Part shown: in pieces, positions 58,590 to 64,000 of the stretch
Numbering within the stretch: position 1 is the first letter of the stretch
Layout: each line of letters starts with the position of its first letter
Origin: Guadua angustifolia
Lineage: Eukaryota; Streptophyta; Magnoliopsida; Poales; Poaceae
Assembly: GCA_036346375.1 (NCBI GenBank)
Contig: CM070504.1
Span: 5,259,890 to 5,323,889, forward strand
Length of the DNA stretch: 64,000 nucleotides
Direction: 5' to 3'
Notes under the pieces: model-generated
The model's input: only the letters and a program-made list of their open reading frames with translations
What the model was told of the DNA's origin: nothing
Database searches by the model: none
Program-made: the position numbers and the translations under genes

Positions 58590-59186
58590 CTCAGCGTGTT
58601 CGCAGAGAGGCCCTCCAAAAAATTGGAAACTACGTTTAGATCCTTTCGGCGGTTTTTAATAAAATAGACCAAAAAAATCGAAATTACGTTTAGATTCCTC
58701 CGCGAGTTACATTTAGATTCTTCTGGTGGTTTTTAACGGAATGGGCTCCGAAAAAAATAGATTACTTTAGATCCCTCTACAATTTACGTTTGGTTCCTGT
58801 CAGCGGTTTTTAGAGAAGCGGACTCGAAAATAAAGATACGTATCGAAAAAATATAGATTCGTTGAAAGTTTATAACAGCCCACGGATTCGCCAACGGATC
58901 ATAGCGACTTTTTTTAAAAACGTAAAAAAAAAGCCGCGGTTTTCTAAAAAAACGCAGATTCGTCAAAGGTTTATAACAGTCCATAGATTCGCTGACGGGT
59001 TATAACCACGGTTTTCTAAAAAACACAGATTTGTCGTAGGTTATAACAGCCCATAGATTCGCCAGCGGGTCTTAACGACCTATTTTTTTTAAAAAAAAGA
59101 AAACCGAAAATACGACCAAATTTTTCGAATTTTACACATTGTATCGTTGTGTATAGCGTAGGGTAGCGCGTTATTCTGGCTAGTTA
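58590..59186 (+). mobile_element. Helitron-like fragment, relative of the 9384 element
   Basis: Ends GCGTAGGGTAGCGCGTTATT-CTGG-CTAG followed by T, a Helitron-type 3' end. The interior repeats GGATTCGCC-AACGG, AACAGCCCATAGATTCGC and AAAAACGCAGATTCGTC, the inverse of motifs in 9384-10570. The 5' end is not identified; it may be truncated. Confidence 0.45.
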
Positions 59187-59482
59187 GTTAGATCGGTATT
59201 ATTATTACGTACGTGTTTCGATTTTGATTAGGTGATTTTGATGCCATCGGCGAAACAAAGTGCTCCTGTGCACGGATTCTTCGGTCCACCATTTTCAGAC
59301 TAATTGATGTATTAGTTTACCAACCTCGCCAACAGTTCAATGAACGCCACCGGTTCCAACTTGTTTGCAACGTATGTACCGCCGTACTTTTATCATTTGT
59401 ACGATTAGTGCTTATCAAGTAGAGCGACCGTTAGTTCTTGCTCGTTTTGCAGGTAGTTACACACGAGCTAGAACATATGATA

Positions 59483-59704
59483 CAGGGGCGGATCTAGGAA
59501 AATTGGTTGCTGGGGTCATCGCCGATATGAGGTCTACAGGCTGTTTGCTTTCGGATGACTAGTCAGGCTGGATAAGCACGGAGCTAAGGTCCAGATTTAT
59601 CTGCCGCCAGGGTCACCAACAGAGTTTGGCGGATGGTATAACGGATTAATACAAGGGCATCGGGGTCGCCGAACCCTGACGCCACAAGTGCAGATCCGCC
59701 CCTA
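59483..59704. mobile_element. hAT MITE (CAGGGGCGGATCT TIR)
   Basis: Ends CAGGGGCGGATCT and AGATCCGCCCCTA. A perfect 8-bp target duplication ATATGATA flanks it (59475-59482 and 59705-59712). 222 bp. Same terminal family as the 16197-19326 element. Confidence 0.93.
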
Positions 59705-59862
59705 ATATGATAGATAGTATCAACGTCCTACGTACTGCGATTAAAACTGATAAATATAGTAGTAGTAGTATACTGTACACAAGATTATAACTATGCCATG
59801 CATTGCCGACAGAATAGTGCACTTAATTATTAGCCTAGCACTACAGCCTACAGGAAACAGGG

Positions 59863-60056
59863 AAATTAACGTCGGCCATATTAATTAACGTCGGCCAAAG
59901 AATAAGCCGACGTTAATTATTTAATTAACGTCGGCTGACAGGTGATCGACGTTAATTAATTAATTAACGTCGGCTTTTTCTTAGGCCGACGTTAATTAAT
60001 TAATTAACGTCGGCTTTTTGCTTAGGCCGACGTTAATTAAGTGGCCGACGTTAATT
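59863..60056. repeat. CACTA subterminal palindromic repeat array
   Basis: Ten copies of TTAACGTCGGC, five in each orientation, often head-to-head through TTAATTAATTAA spacers (for example GGCCGACGTTAATTAATTAA). Such subterminal arrays are the binding sites of the TNPA-type protein in CACTA elements. One copy is changed to ATCGACGTTAA. Confidence 0.88.
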
Positions 60057-60520
60057 GGGCAGCTGTAACGCCCAATCGACACCTCGCCCAATCTTTTCGC
60101 TCACACACGCGCCCGATAGTTTTCGCTCCCACGCCCTAACGCCGCCAGCGACGCCGAGGCCCTCGCGATCTCCCGCCAGCGATGCCGACGCCCTAGCGAT
60201 CTCCCGCGCCGCCCGCCCTCACGCCGCCATCGACGCCGACGCCGCCGCCGCCGGACACCGCGCCACGCCGCCCGACGCGCGCCACGCCGCCCGACGCGCC
60301 GCCCGACCACGCCGTCCCGACCAGCGCCGCCCGACCACGCCGCCCTCGTCGGACCGCCGCCGCCCGGCCGTGCCTCGCCCGACCCTGCCTGTAATTTTCC
60401 AATGCTCAGATGCCAATGCTCGAAATGAGTTCTTCTTCTTTGTCTGGTTTGATTCGGTTCTTGCGCGATTTGTCACGAGGGTGAGAGTCACAAAGGAGAG
60501 CAGAGCGATGGCGGGGTAGG
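60057..60520. other. GC-rich segment of the CACTA element
   Basis: Imperfect CGCCGCCCGAC repeats make long open frames on both strands, but their proteins are simple Ala/Arg/Pro repeats. Probably the element's 5' leader or captured DNA rather than a gene. Confidence 0.4.
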
Positions 60521-61994
60521 GAAATATAGGAGTTTCCAACGATGCTTAGTTTAAGTGGCAATTGTTAATTGTTCCCACTAATTTGATGTGATCATTACTA
60601 TATGGTGTAGTTCCTACATTGGAATCGATTGAGAGAGAAAAAATATCAAGTATGTTATTTTTTATATTAGCAAGTATGTTGTGTAGTTTAATTTAAATTA
60701 CTATCTGAATTGTTCATGTCATGGATCATACAACAACATATATAGTGCCATTTCTCTGCTTTTCAAGTGATAGATCGGGATATGAGTTCAATAATTAAGT
60801 AATCGCTTGTGTTTAGTTGATTAAGGGTATTTTAATGGCTTCTTTGCATAGGAAATGTGCTACAAGAATTGATCTATTTAATTAAGTAGCATTCAACTTT
60901 TGTGTTCTTAAGAATGTAATTAGATATGTGTTTCTTTTAGTGTTAACGCAGAGATTTTTAAATGGTCACTGAGAAGTCTACCACAATTTGGATTTCATCA
61001 ATCTTCTAAGTCTCTAAGTTGTATTATTGAGAAATTTTACATTTATAACACATTCTTTCCTAGCTTAGTGGGACAAAAATTCACAATTGGTGTAGTAGAG
61101 TTCTAAAGCTTAGTGGGACAAAAATTCACAATTGGTGTAGTAGAGTTCTGAAGCAAACATTCGTACATCGATCCATTTAGCCATTATGATACTAGATCAA
61201 GTCCTCTAGAGTTTTTGTTAGGTACTCACTAGAATATACATGTTCAGTTTCTTTTGTTTCTAGATAATACCATTTTTATGCTTGTTTAATCAAGATCGCC
61301 ACTTTCCGAAAATCATCTCACTTTGGTTATGTATGGAGCTTGTGATTTATCTCTAGATAGTCAACTCCATAAATGTTTTGGTAAATATATAGCGATCGAT
61401 AGCCATAATTTTGTGTCATCAAACTAGTCATGTACATATATGGTTGCAGTGGCAATGATAACTTCTTGTTTCTTAGTTTTTTTTTGATATGGCATTGGGT
61501 GGAATAGTCAAAGAATGGTTTAGAAGATATCCTATAATTTATATATCCATTATGTGCTTATAAATATATATTTGAGTAATGGATTATCGTCGGATTTTTA
61601 TTTTTGATTTCAAATCACATAGTGTCACGAAACCTATGCGTCACCCGCTTTGGATCGGCATGTCTCACATGTGTCACATGTGAGATGTGCCGTCCTAATT
61701 GTCCTTTTGGATTAGCTCGAGTGGATGACAAAGTGCGGTATTTATGACGAGCCACGGTCTGCGAATGAAATTTCGGCGTCATAACCTGTTGTTCTCCCTG
61801 CACCATATCCGGCGTGCGGTGGAGAACAGCGAGTTATGTTGCCAAATTTCATTCGACTTACAGCTCGTCATAAATCCGCTTTGTCGACCACTTTGGGTGG
61901 GTTTAGGACATATCCTTTCCTATAGATGTAGTGTCGTGATATATAGAAACAAAATGAACCTTATAATGTTGATTTAACCTATATAGCCTCAAGT
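60521..61994. other. AT-rich interior of the CACTA element
   Basis: No coding region recognised. A direct duplication (AGCTTAGTGGGACAAAAATT then CACAATTGGTGTAGTAGAGT) occurs at about 61062 and 61108. Near 61640-61860 diverged inverted motifs (TTTATGACGAGC / GCTCGTCATAAA) occur. Confidence 0.4.
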
Positions 61995-63970
61995 ATGGGT
62001 GACGACCGCCGATGGATGTATGAAGGTTGGGAGAAAAGTGGGGCTCACTCGACTGAGTGGACGGTCAAGGCTACCGCTTTTGTCGACCGTGCCTTCTGTA
62101 TGTCTAGTACTGTTAAGGTGAAGTGCCCATGCAGCAAGTGCCGTAATTTCCACCCCCAGGACAAGAAATCGATGTCTCTTTTTGTGTCGGTTCGGTTTCA
62201 TGCCAAACTTTGAGTTGTGGGTACATCATGGTGAGTCACGTGCTCAAGGACCTGAAGTTGCGGATGAAGAGGAAGATGATAGGGCGGGCGATGATAGGAT
62301 GGATGAGATGCTAGAAGCTTTGCGTCCAGAGATTAACGTAGACTCGGAGGATCCGCCAACACGTGAGGTTCGGGAGTTCTTTGAGCTACTTAAAGCTTCA
62401 AGAGTCATTGCAATCGAACACACGAAAGTGACCCAAATTTGCTTTTGTGACGCTGCTCATGGCCATTAAGTCCAAGTATTTCTTTTCCAATAATTGTTAC
62501 AATGATCTCGTGGAATTGATCTCGATATACCGTCGTGAATCATAAGATGCCTAGAGACATGTACCGATCTAAGAAGTTGTTGTCCGGTCTCGGTATGAAG
62601 TATGAGAAGATTGATGTGTGCAAGGATAAGCGCATGCTTTTCGGAAGGAGCATGAGAAAGAGAAGCATTGCTTAGTGTGTAAAAACCAAGATTTGTCGAG
62701 GTGGTGAACGAAGAAAGTGAAAAGGTAACGCACCGGTTGCACACAAGCAACTTTGGTACATGCCTCTCACACCTAGGTCAAGCGGTTGTTTATCTCAAAA
62801 CGAAGTGCGGGCACATGAGGTGGCACAAAGAAGGTGTGCGTGAGAACGACGAGTAATGGTGCACCGTCGGATAGTGAGGCATGGAAGGCTCTAGATAGCT
62901 TTGACGAGGACTTGGCGAGGATGCGAGAAATGTTCGCATTGGGTTGGCGATCGATGGTTTCACGCCTTTCAACACAACCGCCACATCATACTCGTCTTGG
63001 CGATCTTTGCTATTCCATACAACCTTCCACCTTCCCTTTGCATGAAATATGAGTTTATGTTCTCGTGCCTCATCATACCCGGCCCGAACATCCCGGAAAG
63101 CGCCTCAATGTGATGCTCAAACCCTTGATCAAGAGTGAAAAAATTATGGACAGGGGTAGAGGCGTATGATCGCTATAAGAAATGTAAATTCAACCTTCGT
63201 GTTGCATATTTGTGGTCATCCCATGATTTCATGGTCTATGGTATTTTTGCTGGCCGGAGTCGTCATGGAAATTTGACATGTCCGATCGTGGTTCGGATAA
63301 TCGATTGTTTTCGCCTTGTAAATGGTGGAAAGATCTGTTTTCGATTGCCATAGGCGTTTCGCCTTACGAGACACGCCTTTAGGTTCGGAGGAATGCCTTC
63401 CGTAAGGACACAGCTTGTCGAAAGGGTCCGCCAAACGCCTAATCGGGCGTAAATTGCCGATATCTTTGAGTAAATTGGTGGAGAAAGAAGATGGGTTTGA
63501 AGGGTTTGGAGAGGAGCACAACCGACTCACATTTGTGGATTATGGGAGCTCCCATATGCGAAGGCCTTGATTCTGATGCACAACATTGACGTCATGCATC
63601 AGGAACGTAACGTTGGTGAAAGCATTATAAGCACGGTCATGGATATGACGGACAAGACAAAAGACAACCTAAAGGCCCGAAGAGACTTAGCAGAGATCTC
63701 AGAATCGCCAACACTTGAGCTCACCGGCGGGGGTAAGCCACACGCTCCATTTTGCCTTAAACCTAAAGAAAAGAAAGAAGTGTTGAGGTGGATGAAGAAA
63801 TTGAAATTTCCCGATGGTTACGTAGCGGGATTGAGACGAGCTGTGAATGTGAATACGGGGAAGCTAAATGGGTTGAAGAGCCACGATTACCACATAATCA
63901 TGGAAAGACTCACACTGTAATGTTTCGTGGGTATCTTAATGATAATGTGTGGAAGGTGCTAGTGAGCTAA
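61995..63970 (+). pseudogene. CACTA TNP2-type transposase, decayed
   Basis: Begins MGDDRRWMYEGWEKSG and CPCSKCRNF, the transposase-associated domain. After a frame slip it continues FGFMPNFELWVHHGES. TNP2 (Transposase_21) pieces follow in shifting frames: L-L-M-A-I-K-S-K-Y, LPRDMYRSKKLLSGLG, LDSFDEDLAR, FAIPYNLPPSLCMK, IIPGPNIPE, LWTGVEAYDRYKKCKFNLRV, LWSSHDFMVYGIFAGRS, MHNIDVMHQERNVGESIIST and PDGYVAGLRRAVNVNTGKL. At least six frame changes and several stops make it non-functional. It runs to the window edge. Confidence 0.85.
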
Positions 63971-64000
63971 GTTATTTCTATAGACAATTATGTGCTAAAG

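Larger units (their letters stand above)
59839..64000 (+). mobile_element. CACTA (En/Spm) element, 5' part, continues past the window
   Basis: Starts CACTACAG after a possible TAG target duplication. CAGGAAACAGGG and a palindromic subterminal array follow, then a GC-rich segment (60060-60520), an AT-rich stretch and a degraded TNP2-type transposase from 61995 to the window end. The other terminus lies outside. Confidence 0.8.

Noticed and set aside
59863..60056. CRISPR-like array of regular palindromic repeats
   Set aside because: Eukaryotic context, spacers are AT-rich and nearly identical, and the array sits at a CACTA terminus, where such repeats are expected.
60055..60539. Long open frames on both strands rich in Ala, Arg and Pro
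   Set aside because: They come from CGCCGCCCGAC-type simple repeats; no domain is visible.

Overview
This is nuclear DNA from a flowering plant, almost certainly a grass (Poaceae). The evidence is GT-AG multi-exon genes whose protein sequences look like grass orthologues, together with a dense load of grass-type transposons: Tourist-like and hAT MITEs, solo LTRs, Helitrons, a CACTA element and a chromovirus. I cannot name the species. No prokaryotic or organellar signature is visible.

Host loci, left to right: (1) an EMB514/DCL-domain gene on the minus strand, running off the left edge, whose native start codon has been separated from the rest of exon 1 by a retrotransposon-gag insertion flanked by a 20-bp duplication; (2) a CutA1 divalent-metal-binding gene on the plus strand, six exons, apparently intact, divergent from (1); (3) a VPS37 (ESCRT-I) gene on the minus strand, seven exons, apparently intact, with a solo LTR in intron 3 and a 3.1-kb hAT element just upstream; (4) an SVP/StMADS11-clade MADS-box gene resembling rice OsMADS47, on the plus strand, clearly a pseudogene and split by a nearly complete 5.45-kb Ty3/Gypsy chromovirus; (5) a TMEM131-like gene on the minus strand, four exons, whose third exon is two bases short of the expected phase at two homopolymer runs.

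Layout: 1-7.6 kb EMB514-like and CutA with gypsy debris between them; 7.6-11 kb MITE and Helitron-like sequence; 11-16 kb VPS37; 16-26.8 kb a run of hAT elements, a Tourist MITE, a small Helitron and a hAT that has captured XBAT-type ankyrin gene exons; 27-34.8 kb the MADS pseudogene with its retrotransposon; 35-38 kb degenerate repeats; 38-43.6 kb TMEM131-like; 43.7-59.8 kb gene-poor DNA with solo LTRs, MITEs, foldback elements, a tandem repeat array and another hAT; 59.8-64 kb the 5' part of a decayed CACTA element with a palindromic subterminal array and a broken TNP2 transposase.

The host genes do not form a pathway; they are ordinary single-copy plant housekeeping or regulatory genes. 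The most unusual material is structural: two insertions with abnormally long target duplications (20 bp in the EMB514-like start, about 67-70 bp in the MADS exon), one of which might create an in-frame intron; a hAT element carrying host gene exons; a long intronic hairpin in CutA; and G-box repeats inside a solo LTR. I found no convincing evidence of an entirely new biological system.
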